From positions 4,340,001 to 4,404,000 of the forward strand of contig CM040425.1 in the NCBI GenBank assembly GCA_022702705.1: a stretch of 64,000 nt of DNA. The letters run 5' to 3'. This DNA comes from Papilionanthe hookeriana x Papilionanthe teres. Its lineage: Eukaryota; Streptophyta; Magnoliopsida; Asparagales; Orchidaceae. The notes under the pieces were generated by a model, which was not told the DNA's origin, ran no database searches, and saw nothing but the letters and a program-made list of their open reading frames with translations. The position numbers and the translations under genes were made by a program. Shown here piece after piece: positions 21,151 through 32,400 of the stretch (position 1 is the first letter of the stretch; every line of letters begins with the position of its first letter).

Positions 21151-21195
21151 GGGTTGCCTCCCACAAAGCGCTTGGTTTAACGTCGTCAGCCCGAC
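21151..21195 (-). other. Conserved post-pol motif of B
   Basis: Immediately after the pol stop the coding strand has a 45-base block from GTCGGGCTGACGACG to GGGAGGCAACCC. The same block follows pol in G (46987-47030) and D (58896-58940), although the surrounding DNA has diverged. Confidence 0.65.
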
Positions 21196-21207
21196 TTAAG
21201 TAAATCT

Positions 21208-22560
21208 TTAATCAGGTTGACTCAATTCATAAGCCTCTTTATAAATCATTTTAATATCTCCCAAATAAGGCTTCAATCTTAATCCATTTACATTAAAAAA
21301 TTTCCTGTTTTGGGGTCTTTAATATCCACAGCTCCATAATGGTATACTTTCTCAACTATATTGGGTCCAATCCATTTAGATCTTAATTTTCCAAGAAAAA
21401 GTTTTAAACGAGAGTTAAACAGTAATACTTCTTGTCGAGATTCAAAAATTTTTCCTGAAATTTTCTTATCATGCAACATCTTCATTTTCTCTTTATAAAT
21501 CCTTGCATTTTCATATGATTCATTTCTTATTTCTTCCATCTCATTCAATTGCAATAATCGCTTTTCTCCTGCTTTACTCAAATTAAAATTAAATTCCTTT
21601 ATCGCCCAATAAGCTTTATGTTCAAGTTCTACAGCTAAGTGACAATGTTTACCATAAATTAACCTAGTAAGGTGACATTCCGATCGGTGTCTTATAAGCC
21701 GTTCTATAAGCCCATAATGCGAATCAATTCTATCAACCCAATCAGTTCTTTTAGGATTAACGATCTTCTCTAAAATTCTTTTAATTTCTCTATTTGATAC
21801 TTCACTCATTCCACTTGTTTGTGGGTGATAAGCGATTGTAATTCTATGTTTGATTCCAAATTTTTGTAGTAATGATTGAATTCTTATATTCCTGAAATGA
21901 CTTCCACCATCAGTGATAATTACCTTAGGCATTCCAAATCTTGAAAATATCATTTTCTTTAAGAATTTAGAAACACTTTTGGAATCACAGCTTGGTAAAG
22001 AAACAGCTTCAATCCACTTTGAAACATAATCAACTGCTAATAAAATATAAATTTTTCAGATGATGGAACAAATGGTCCCATAAAGTCTAAACCCCATATA
22101 TCAAAAATTTCAACTTTCAATATATAGTTTAAAGGCATTTCATTCTTCCTAGATATATTTCCCATCCTTTGACATCGATCACGTGTTTTCACATAATGTC
22201 TCACATCTTTAAATAAGGTAGGCCAATAAAATCCGAATTTAAAATTTTAAATGCAGCTTTATCTATGCCAAAGTGTCCTCCAAAATCGGAATCATGACAT
22301 TTTTGAATAATAGCAAAAGTTTCCTCATAAGGTACACATCTTCGAATCATAGAATCTCTTCCAATTTTAAATAAATGAGGATCTTTCCAAATATAAGATT
22401 TAGCATCATATTTAAATTTCTTAATAAATTTGTTATCTAATTCATAAGGCAAAATATTGCTAACTATATAATTAACAATATCAGCATACCAAGGTGTTTT
22501 GCATCCTTGAATAACATATAAAGATTCATCAGGAAATTTTTCATTTATATTTTCTTCGAA
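21208..22560 (-). pseudogene. B pol: integrase (broken)
   Basis: In coding order there is an HHCC zinc-binding region (AIIQKCHDSDFGGHFGIDK, then CDRCQR), the first catalytic Asp in GLDFMGPF, the second in IITDGGSHFRN and the catalytic Glu in EVSNREIKRI. The C-terminal domain includes GKLRSKWIGPNIVEKVYHYG. The longest unbroken part is 21288-21953. A one-base shift near 21288 separates it from the true end (LRLKPYLGDIKM, stop at 21208-21210). It would integrate the element's DNA but is inactivated by frameshifts. Confidence 0.85.
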
Positions 22561-24170
22561 ATAATATCATTTTTAATTCTAGACAAATGATCAGCAATTT
22601 GGTTTTCAGTTCCTTTTCTATCTACTATTTGAAAATCAAATTCTTGTAGAAGTAAAACCCATCTTATAAGTATAGGTTTAGAATCCTTCTTAGATAATAG
22701 ATATTTAGTAGCAGAATGATCAGTATGAACTATGCATTTAGTACCAAGAAGATAAGGTCTAAATTTATCAAAGGCATATACTATAGCTTAAAGCTCCTTC
22801 TCAGTGGTAGTGTAATTTCTTTGTGTTTTAGTGAGAGTTTTACTAGCATAATATACAACTTTGAAAATCTTCTCATATTTTTGTCCTAATATAGCTCCAA
22901 TTGCAAAATCACTTGCATCACACATTAATTCAAAAGGTTTATTCCAATTAGGTGCGGCAATGATAGGTGCAGTTATTAATTTTTCTTTTAGAATATTAAA
23001 AGCATTAATACATTCTTTGTTAAATTTAAATTTTGTATCTTTTTCTAATAAATGACAAAGAGGTTTAGAAATTTTAGAAAAATCCTTTATGTATCTTCTA
23101 TAAAATCCAGCATGACCTAGAAAACTTCTCACATCGATAATGATAGTAGGTGGTTGCAATTCAAAGAATAATTTTCACTTTTGCTTCGATCTACTTCCAT
23201 CCCTTTTGTGAAACTTTGTGACCAAGTACAATGCCTTCGTGACCATGAATTGATATTTTTCCCGCTTAAGAACTAAGTTTGTTTCTTCACATATTTTCGT
23301 AACTTTGGCTATGTTTTCCAAACAAGATTCAAAAGAAGTTCCAAAAACCGAAAAATCATCCATGAATATTTCAATTCCTTTGTCAATCAAATCACAAAAT
23401 ATTGACATCATACATCTTTGAAAAGTTGCAGGTGCATTACATAAACCAAAAGGCATTCTTCTAAAAGCAAAGGTTCCATAAGGACTTGTAAATGTTATTT
23501 TTTCTTGGTCCTCAGGAGCAATAAGTGACTGATGATAACCAGAATATCCATCCAGAAAACAGAAATATAGGTGTCCAGCTAATTTATCGAGCATTTGATC
23601 CAAGAAAGGTAAAGGAAAATGATCCTTTCTAGTGGCTTTATTTAATTTCCTATAGTCAATACAAATTCGTCATTCAATAATTTGTCTTGTAGGAATTAGT
23701 TCATTTTTATCATTAACAATGACAGTTACACCTCCTTTCTTCGGAACACAATGAATAGGACTTACCCATTGACTATCCAAAATAGGATAAATAATACCAG
23801 CATCTAACCACTTAACAATTTCTTTTTTAACAACCTTTTTCACAATAAGATTTAATCTTCTTTGCGATTCAATAGTAGGTTTAAAATTTTCTTCCATTAA
23901 AATTCTATGCATACAAATGGAAGGGCTTATTCCTCTTATATCAGCAATAGTCCAACCAATAGCTTTTTTATAATTCTTTAACACACCTAGTAGTTTTTCT
24001 TCTTGATCATTACTCAGTTCAGAAGAAATAATAACAGGTAAAGTTAACGAATTTCCAAGAAACACATATTTTAAATGTGAAGGTAGCATTTTTAATTCTA
24101 GTTCAGGGGCTTTTTTAATTGATGGTAAAAGTATATCATTTTGAGTTATGTCTAAAGTTTCCCAGTTATC
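22561..24170 (-). pseudogene. B pol: reverse transcriptase and RNase H (broken)
   Basis: RT begins with the region containing GWTIADIRGISPSICMH, then DAGIIYPILDSQWVSPIHCV and KKGGVTVIVNDKNELIPTRQ. The palm motif FMDDFSVFG is at 23340-23366, preceded by YGTFAFRRMPFGLCNAPATF. RNase H follows with MCDASDFAIGAILGQ, YASKTLTKTQRNYTTTEKEL and a decayed DH block. The three RT frames (23670-24332, 23175-23603, 22788-23159) are separated by short indels. This copy has the best-preserved RT in the window. Confidence 0.87.
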
Positions 24171-25110
24171 TTTAATAAAATGAGTCTCCTCTTCTTCTAC
24201 TTCTTCATTTTCATCAGTTAAAAATTCAAATTTTTCTTCAGAAATAACTTTACATTTTTCTTGATAATATTTCTCAATTAAATAATCAATTATATCCATT
24301 TGATAACATTTCTCTTTATCAAGGTACTTCATTGATTTAAGAACATTGAATTTAATTTCTGATCATTAACTCTCATGGTTAGTTCTCCCTTTTGCACATC
24401 AATCATAGCTCGTCCGGTAGCTAGAAAAGGTCTCCCTAAAATAATAGGTATCTCTTTATCTTCTTCCATATCAAGTACGATGAAATCTACAGGGAAGATA
24501 AATTTATCCACTTTAACAAGGACATCCTCTATAACTCCTTTAGGATAAGTGATAGATCTATCATCTAACTGAAGGGTTACAGTGGTGGGAGTAATATCTC
24601 CTAAATCCAATCTTCGAAAGATAGAAAATGGCATGAGATAAATACTTGCTCCTAAATCACATAAAGCTTTTCCACAAATTTTTTCTCCAATAGCACAGGA
24701 TATAGTGAAACTTCCAGGATCCTTAAGCTTTTCAGGTAATTTCTTTTAAATTATTACACTCCATTCTTCACTTAATGCAACAGTTTCAAAAGCTTCAAAT
24801 TTTCATTTCTTGCTTAAAATATCCTTCATAAATTTTGCATAAGTTGGTATTTGTTCCAAAGCTTCAGCAAAAGGTATGTTAATAGTAAGTTTCTTAAAAA
24901 TTTCAAAGAACTTAGAAAATTGATGATCAAGTTTCGTTGTTTAAGTCTTTGAGAAAAGGTGGTGGTGGTTTTTCAACTTCCACATTAATAGTTATAACGA
25001 TCCGATCTTCGACTAGAGAGAGAGTTTCTTTAGGTTTTTCAATCTCTTCAATCTCAATCTCTTTTTCAATTTCATTCCGCATTCTTTCTTTTAATTCCTT
25101 TCCACTTCTA
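24171..25110 (-). pseudogene. B pol: protease and acidic linker
   Basis: The protease active site is intact here as CDLGASIYLMP. It is followed by FSIFRRLDLGDITPTTVTLQ, DRSITYPKGVIEDVLVKVDK and PIILGRPFLATGRAMIDV, the flap and C-terminal motif of Athila-type proteases. An acidic linker of about 60 residues leads to RT. Upstream is the conserved pre-protease block and a charged linker rich in E and K. Frameshifts near 24340 and 24930 break it. Confidence 0.8.
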
Positions 25111-26449
25111 AGTCGCACGTACCCTTAACATGTTCATGTTTTTTTCCAGTTTCCTTTGGATTAATTTCAACATTACTAGGAAGTGTTCCTACATGTCTGT
25201 TATTAATTAAAGTAGCAATTTGCCCCATTTTATTTTCAATATTACGAATAACAGTATTTTGATTTTGTAATTGATTATTCATTTGTAAAATTAATTCTTC
25301 TATTGATAACTTTTTCTATTGATTATTAAATCCAAGAGGTTTATAATTTGTATTAACTTGATTATTCCAATTTCCAGTGGGATGAGATTGATTATTACCC
25401 CATTGTTGTTGTGAATTATTCCAGTTAAAATTAGGATAATTTTTCCACCTAGGATTATAATAATTTGAATAAGGATTATTTTTACTTGCAATAGCTTGTA
25501 AAGTTTCAATAGTCTGAGAATCTTCAATATTAGCAGAGTTATTATGTGAAATATTAATTGCAAAATTATCTAATTTCTTAGACATTGCTGCTACTTGTGA
25601 AGCTAGGATAGAAAAGGCTTCATTATCGTGAATACTTGCCATCTTTTTAGGATTAATCCTTTCGGAAAGCCATTAAAAATTGTTATTAGCCATTTCTTCA
25701 ATTAAAGTGTAAGCTTCTTCAAATGATTTAGACATTAAAGAACCTCTAGCAAGAAAGATCAATAATTGATTTTAAAGATCCAATTAATCCATTGTAAAAT
25801 GTTCGAATAATTAACCAATCAGGTAAAGCATGATGAGGACATTTTCTTAATAGTTCTTTAAATCTTTCCCAAGTTTCATATATTGTCTCCCCGTCAAATC
25901 GACTAAACGAAGTAATATCATTTCTTAATTTAGCAGCTTTTAGAAGGAGAAAAATATTTAGCAAGGAATTTTTATGCCATTTCAGCCTCATGTTTTAATA
26001 GAACCAGTTGCTAATGAGTTTAACCACATCTTTGTTTTATCTCTTAAAGAAAAAGGAAAGAGTCTAAGTCTAATAGCATCATCAGAAACATTGTTATATT
26101 TAAAGGTAGCACAAGGTTTTTAAAAACTAACAAGGTGTAAATTTGGATCCTCATTTGGTGTTCCACCAAATTGATTGTTTTGCACCATTTGAATAATAGA
26201 CGGTTTAAGTTCAAAAGAATTAGCATCTACAAGTGGGTATTTCGAATACTACTATGAAGTTCATCAACTGCAGTGGTTAGCATAATCCCTTAATGGTTTA
26301 TAAACATTTTGATCATTAAGTTCAATCGGATTTTGTAAAGTAGTCATTTCTTGAAATTTTTGAATTTGTTTTCCCTTTTTTATTTTTCTAATTGTTCTTT
26401 CTAGTTCAGAATCTAAAGGTATCAGTCCTTCAGAACCAAAACTTCGCAT
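25111..26449 (-). pseudogene. B gag (broken)
   Basis: Gag starts at the ATG at 26449 (MRSFGSEGLIPLDSELERTI). The capsid-like part is in pieces (26044-26226 shifted, 25746-25991 with SRFDGETIYETWERFKELLR). The C-terminal part (25316-25642) is N/Q/W/Y-rich, with YNPRWKNYPNFNWNNSQQQW and a following coiled stretch (NQNTVIRNIENKMGQIATLI). No CCHC zinc knuckle is evident. Confidence 0.82.
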
Positions 26450-26580
26450 AAAAAAAATTAAACAAGGAATAAAATATTTATATTTATTATTTTATATATA
26501 TATATATTTTTTATATTATTATCTTTTTTTTATGTTTTTGGAAATATAATATTTAAAAATCTATAACTATTTTTATTCGA

Positions 26581-26598
26581 TCCCCGGCAACAGCGCCA
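26581..26598 (-). promoter_or_regulatory. Primer-binding site of B (tRNA-Asp)
   Basis: The plus strand reads TCCCCGGCAACAGCGCCA, identical to the tRNA-Asp(GUC) 3' end except for one base. AAAACT separates it from the LTR. Confidence 0.92.
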
Positions 26599-26604
26599 AA
26601 AACT

Positions 26605-28467
26605 TGACCCGATTTTTGTATTTTCAAATACATGGATTTCTTACCACTGCTAGAAAAATTAATTTCTGGCAAAGGCGCGAAACATTTGACCTGGAATAAC
26701 TTGCTATATAGATGTGTACAAAATTTTAATTACGGCAAAAACTTGATTGCTACTGAATGCTAGGCCGTTAATGTTTCATACTTTTTTAAATATATGTTTA
26801 TATAGCAAAATATAATTTAAAAAGAAAATATTTTATATACTTTTTGGGTACTACACAAGTATACGTATCGTTTCAAGTAATATAGGGCTTTGAAACAAAG
26901 ACCCCAGTATCGATCCCACGGGGAAAAAATATGGTAATAAATTTTTAAATATTCTATTTCAAAAATCTTTCTGTATTTCAATTTAACTATAAATTACTTT
27001 TAACTTACTAGATGCAGATAAAGAAAAAAATAATAAAAGAAAATGATTTTGTGAAACTATATAAAACAAATAACTTTCTTCCCTTCAATTAATCTAAGAT
27101 TTTTAAGATAATTTAATATTAGTTGGAGAATTTGATTTATGGTATTGTGCCAAATAGAAGCATTCTTATTCTTTACCCTTTGATCCAGGCGTAAAGAACA
27201 TTGGCTAATTTACAGATCAGGTCTGAATGTATTGTTAGTAGAATGGGTTAGTCTAGGCTCACACTACTAGATGTCCAAGGGTGTCTATGGTCGGCCCTAC
27301 TAGTGACCCTTTCCTTATCTATAAATCAAATTATAAGAATTTAGTCTGTCACTCTAAAACTTATCAATTCTATGCCTTTTAAATCTTATCTTCCTATTTA
27401 TTTGCACTTCACCTTGAATAGCCCACACATGTCCTTCGACTACCCAAGGATTCATGTGACATTTACAAGTTAAGAGTTCTTCTCCTTCTAGGTCTCAAAA
27501 CTCTTCAACAGGTTTTAACAATTTAAATGGCCAATTTAAAAAGTAAAGTAAGATCGAGTATTAATATCATCACAATGTTTTGAAAATATTTTGAATTTCA
27601 ATTCTCCATCGAAACTTATATTATCTTATTTATCTTTTCATAATTGAAGGAAGAAAGTAAACTAACTACTCAGAACACATTGAATATAAACATCAAAACA
27701 TAATAAATAAACTTTGAATCAAAAATAAAATACTTATCTCAAATATTCCTTCTACAAATCTTCTGATTCCTACTGACTACACAATGTAATGAACTCCAGA
27801 TGAAAAAACTTGAAAATAAACTCACTAAACTAAATAAAAGTGGCCCTAAATTTCTCTCTCTATTTCTCTCTCTAAGGATGAGAGATCCTATAGTGGCTAA
27901 GATAAAGGGGTTACAATGTGGGCACGTTTTTCTGAAGAAATGGACTCCTATTTATAGGCTTCAAGGGTTGCCTTGAGGCACCTCTTCAAAACATCTCCAC
28001 ATTCAATGAATCTTCTAGAAGGTCTGTCTGGCGCCTAGGCGCCGGACACCGCGTCCAGTTCTTCGCACCTCTTCACTTTGGCTCGCACATCTTCACGATT
28101 AAAACCGTTTTGGAGCGTCCAAAAGCAATGTATCACATTTCCTATTATCAAGGAACAACTGCCAGTCTTCTAGAATGTCCAATAACCACTCACTCCGTTA
28201 AAATAACCGTCCAAACGTTGTCAAAAACTCGACGCTTCCGTATCGAGTCCGGCGCCAGTGCGCAACTTCGGCGCCTAGGCGCCAGGCTATATTTTTTATA
28301 ATTTTTGTATTTTGCTCCATTTTTGCTCCTTTTTGCTCCTTTTTCCTTTTTTGAACCTTTTTACATCACCTACATCCAAAAACACAAAAATACCTTTCAT
28401 TAAAGCATAATATCCTTAGAAATTGATATGAATTAAGGCATAAAAATAGGTAATTTTTTATGGATCA
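26605..28467 (-). repeat. 5' LTR of element B
   Basis: Minus strand from TGATCCATAAAAAATTACC to AAAATCGGGTCA, 1863 bp. It is a direct repeat of 15020-16895. GGCGCCTAGGCGCC occurs at 28030-28043 and 28270-28283, with the TATA box at 27948-27956. The minus-strand transcript of B would start just below 27948. Confidence 0.93.
27948..27956 (-). promoter_or_regulatory. TATA box in 5' LTR of B
   Basis: The minus strand reads TATAAATAG, the same position as in the 3' LTR. A perfect GGCGCC palindrome lies about 75 bases upstream. Confidence 0.62.
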
Positions 28468-28472
28468 CTCCC

Positions 28473-28801
28473 CTTAACTGGTAAAAAAGCATTAATATGT
28501 TCCAGGGTAAACTTTACCATTTTTCTATGAACAAGCACATAATCAATTTTAGTCCAAGACAGATTTGCATAAAATTCTCTAACAGTACCCATAATCGCAT
28601 CAGCAGTAAAATAACAAAAGATTTCCCAATTCTGATTAGAAATTAATTGTTCTATAGATCCACCTGAATTTTCAAAAGACTGATCTTGAATACACTTTTA
28701 ATTGTAAAGGTATGAATGAAAATGAATTTGTGCTTTTACATTTGCAAATCTATCTTCATCAAAATCTATTTTTCTCTTTCCTCTATTAGGTTTATAGTCA
28801 T
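28473..28801 (-). pseudogene. G ORF1, N-terminal part
   Basis: The first ATG (28801) is out of frame with the basic start YKPNRGKRKIDFDEDRFANV, which matches the starts of B and D ORF1, so an indel lies at the start. Further on it reads VREFYANLSWTKIDYVLVHR and VKFTLEHINAF, the diagnostic part of the plant transposon-protein domain. It continues at 15019 on the other side of B, as the CTCCC duplication shows. Confidence 0.72.
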
Positions 28802-29673
28802 GTGAAATTGTCTAAAAATATGCAAGAAAATCCAATAAATTCCAAAATCGTATATAGAAGACTCCAAAAGCAAATTTAAGTAAGTAAGAGCATAAATCAC
28901 CATGGATAATCTCAAAGCATCAAAAATTCCATATCTCAGATCTACATAATGTGAGAAATTTCCATGGTGAAAATAAAAAATATTAAGTATAGAGTAGAGC
29001 TCATATAAAGAGAAGACAATATCTACACTTTTTAAGCCTTGAAATCACTTGAAATGCACAATCTAGCAAGCCTTAGATCTCAATTTTTTGTTGGCTAGAG
29101 GTTGAAGACGATAGAAATGGCGCAAAAGACAGGTCCTATGGCAAAAATCATGAAATTAAGAGGTTTTGGGTCTTTTCTGTACTATGGCGTCGTCGGTGCT
29201 GGATAGGGCGTCGTGGGCGCTCTATTTAATTTAAATAGCCCAACTCTCTGTATTTGGGCACCGGTGACGCCCATTTTAGCGTCAGCGGTGCCAGTTCAAT
29301 TTCTAGGTACTTAAAATTTTTTTCGATTTCGATCGTTTCAAAGTTACACCATCACATAATCAGCCTTTTTAAGCATCTATTTCATCAATTAAGCAACTAA
29401 CTAACATTAAATTTACACAATCAACACAAAACATCACTTTAATATATAAAATCCACATTACAAATATACACGCTTAAGCACTAACATATGAGTTCACCAA
29501 ACCATTAAAATTCAGTGTCGCAAATGCACTACAATACTCTAATGTTGAAAACTAAACACAAACACAAAATTCAAGCATAATAAGTCCTAACATATACTAC
29601 ATAGTCAATCAAGCCAACACTAAGCACACCAAAGCATAGTAAAATACCAAATACTAACTATAAAGCAGAGTCA
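28802..29673 (-). promoter_or_regulatory. Spacer between G ORF2 and ORF1 with GC modules
   Basis: Non-coding. The GC-rich segment at 29184-29300 contains TCGTCGGTGCTGGATAGGGCG and GGGCACCGGTGACGCCC, sharing GGTGCTGGATAGGGC with the spacer at 46745-46830 and CTGGATAGGGCGCC-type words with G's own LTR (12660-12775). It lies directly upstream of ORF1 in coding direction. Confidence 0.5.
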
Positions 29674-30776
29674 CTACTCATCATCACTCTCAGTACTATC
29701 TTCTCCTCTGATATCTCCCATAGATTGACGCTGCATGAACAAATTATAAAAGGGATGATACGGGAATTCATCAGTTGAATCCTCTGCAATCACAGCTTTC
29801 TTCTTCACCACATTTATCAAACTTTATTCAATTCACCCAATGTGATCAAATTGTTCTTTCATTCTCCAATCTAAGTGATCAAATAAGTCAGAAATATTAT
29901 TAATAGCATTCATAAGATTTTGTACCTCTTTCTCAAACTTCTTGATTTTCTTCAAAATCACTTGTAAACTTTAAGGAAAGTATGGTTGAATAGGTCATGA
30001 ACTCTGAGATGGTCGATCTGCAATGAGACTTATATCATTCTCATCTCTAATTATCTTACAGTCATAAAGATTAGTTGGGTCTATGGGCTTCCAGGGAAGA
30101 AACACTTTTTCCCAGCTTTCATATGGCACCTGTGACTGGCTGTAAAGAAGAATTATGGTGGAAGGATGTCCAAGCCCATATTTAGATCCATGAACAATCA
30201 ATCCCAATACAGATTTCATAATAATATTACCAATATTGATGGGCCTTCCCATTTGAATATAATAATTTAAAGTTGCACTTTCCTTTGTCACTTTACTAGT
30301 CTTCATTATTGGGAGTAACTTTGCAGATATGAAATAATGTCATTACTTCAACACCAGATTTAAAAATGTAGAAGAAAAACTTATAAATCCATTGTCTCTT
30401 ATCTTCCAGTCTTCACTTTCATCCGTTATGTATCGATAAATCTCATTCATATTGTCTCTTGTCGCATCAAAAATCGTATAATGGCAGATAGACACATTTT
30501 CAATCATAAAAAAGTCATTAATCTTTGAAGGAGTCAATGGTACATACCCACCTCGCACATAGATGAATCCTTGGTTGATTCCATTTAGATTTGCATAAAA
30601 CTCTTTCACAACAGGAACGACTACAGCGGCAGTAGTGTAGCATAACACTTCCCAACGCCTTTACATAATAATCTCTTCTACTTGAGTACTTGGAGTGTAC
30701 ATACCTCGATTCACAAAGCCTCTCTCTTTGATAATCCTCCTCTTCATCATCAATTTGTTGAATATTCTTTGCGCCT
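29674..30776 (-). pseudogene. G ORF2: second plant transposon-protein domain ORF
   Basis: A second, independent copy of the domain type, closer to pol. It reads RIFNKLMMKRRIIKERGFVN near the start (just across E, at 46533 and above), then VVKEFYANLNGINQGFIYVR, IYRYITDESEDWKIRDNGFI and KESATLNYYIQMGRPINIGN. The C-terminal part contains DHLDWRMKEQFDH, aligning with the small ORF of B and D, and an acidic end (DSTESDDE, stop 29674-29676). Three overlapping frames show at least two frameshifts. B and D keep only the coiled-coil tail at this position. Confidence 0.7.
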
Positions 30777-31488
30777 TGATGCACCAAAAATATATACGCT
30801 TTTTGCTATATGATTTTACTCATTGTTGGTGATATTACACTTTAAAAGGAAGGTATTTTGTATGAATTTTTGGTTTTAGGTACAAGAAATGATGATTGGA
30901 GCAAAAAGAAGCAAAAACAGTTCAATTTGGAGCAAAAAGGAGCAAGAAAACAAATTTTGGCTTGACACCTTTCGATAAGTCGTTCTATGCTTAATCTCTT
31001 TTACACTTTTTGCATATTTTTGAATGATATTACACTTTAAAGAAAGTTTTTTTTATACTTATTTTGTAGGGCTATCTGTTAGGAACACAATGCAACTGAA
31101 ACGGGGCGAGTCAGAGCTGAAACAGAGCCAAACGGAGCAAAATGATGGAGTTGCACAGAACGGGAGCAGGGGAGTCCAAACCAGCGCCTGCGGCTCCAGA
31201 AACTCGAGACCATAAAAAATAGGGTGTTGACAGTGCCCCATTCAGTGCCAGCGGCGCCTAAGACGGTCTGGATGTGAAAATGTGTTGTTATTGGCCATAT
31301 AAATCGAATCTGGACGCTTCTTGGAGGGTATCTTCATGAACCTCTTGGGAAATTCATCCTTACACTATTTTAAACCGAATTTGAAGCCAAAAAAGGGAGG
31401 AGTTGATAGGGAAAATGTGGAGAATGATTAGAGATCTTAGAATAGGAGTAGAAATGTAGATTTCTATCTTTTTGGAGAGATTGGTGAG
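30777..31488 (+). repeat. 5' LTR of E, first part
   Basis: Begins TGATGCACCAAAAATATATAC and matches the 3' LTR from 44660. It stops at TTGGTGAG, where N is inserted. The first 190 bases are internally repeated (GATATTACACTTTAAA at about 30830 and 31030). A candidate TATA box (CATATAAATCG) follows an inverted CCAAT (ATTGG) near 31290-31305. GC module words (CCAGCGCCTGCGGCTCCAG, GCCAGCGGCGCCTAAG) are at 31180-31260. Confidence 0.9.
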
Positions 31489-31827
31489 TGTCGGCATATT
31501 TTTAGGTTTGTGTGTTGTATTTTAAAAAGGGGTTGCCTACAGAAATTGTCGGCGAATTTTAAATTTTAAATTTAATTTAAATATATATATATAGCTTTAG
31601 AAAGAAACATTTGATTTTGAAAAAAACTTTAAGTTTGAAAATTTTAAGATATGAAATCAAATCGATCTCACATCCCAAATAGTTTATATAAACGAGCACC
31701 GCATAACAAACCGTGTATCTATCCCGAAGAATAGACACACTGCTTGATGATGGGGCTCGATTAAATAAACTAGAAGATTTGTGACATCCATTTGGTCTGC
31801 GAACCAATTTTATAAGCCGACAAGTTC

Positions 31828-31907
31828 CCCTGCTTAATATAAAGAAATTAAGCAGGGTTTATATTACCTGGGTTCTTAAAGTTCCCTATAAGGGCAAGCC
31901 CCTATAG
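31828..31907. repeat. Two hairpins near the left end of N
   Basis: CCCTGCTTAAT (31828-31838) pairs perfectly with ATTAAGCAGGG (31847-31857) across an 8-base loop. CTATAAGGG (31886-31894) pairs with CCCCTATAG (31899-31907) with one mismatch across CAAG. Confidence 0.7.
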
Positions 31908-32210
31908 TTAATTACATCTTAAATGACGGGAATCACTTAAGAAAACTCTCGATAATGATCAATGGTTTTGCTCTTAAGAATTTCAAAGTTTAAGGTTTTC
32001 AAAGGATTTGAGTTTTGGAAATTTCAATAAGGAATGGATCAAATTTGGAACAATTTATTTTAAGAGTCCAAAGGAAGGAAAATAGAAGAAGCTGAGGATC
32101 CAAGAAGAACCTTGACAACTTCACAAACTATCCTATTGTTTGGCTTCAATTTAGGAAAATTATTTAATGTGGCAATCCTGCTAATTTTAATTAATTAGGA
32201 CTTATATTAG

Positions 32211-32400
32211 TATGACATAATCATACAAATAGCCTCGAAGATATGAGGGTTTATGTCGCACTGAACGACTACCTCGGAGTCCTAAGACCAGTTAGGGCTT
32301 AATTTTCATGACATGATCATGCAAATGCCTAACGAAGAGTTGAGGATTTATATTACACTAGGCAAACTACCTCGAAGTCCTATGGCTTGGTTATTTAATT
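32211..32400. repeat. Diverged tandem repeat in N, unit about 95 bp
   Basis: Two units each run from a TATGACATAATCAT / CATGACATGATCAT word through GCAAATGCCT-like text to CTACCTCGGAGTCCTA / CTACCTCGAAGTCCTA. The second unit begins near 32306. Confidence 0.7.

Larger units (their letters stand above)
15020..28467 (-). mobile_element. Athila-like element B, full length
   Basis: Complete element of 13,448 bp with two LTRs, PBS, gag-pol, a small accessory ORF, ORF1, PPT and an exact CTCCC duplication on both sides (15015-15019 and 28468-28472). It inserted into ORF1 of element G. The two LTRs differ every 15-30 bases where compared by eye and the coding regions have many indels, so the insertion is not recent. 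This is the best template in the window for the organisation of the lineage. Confidence 0.93.

Noticed and set aside
24937..25128. Plus-strand Ser/Ile-rich frame
   Set aside because: It is the antisense of the Glu/Lys-rich pre-protease linker of element B.
26581..26598. Possible tRNA-Asp gene
   Set aside because: Only the 18-base 3' end is present, beside an LTR; it is a primer-binding site.
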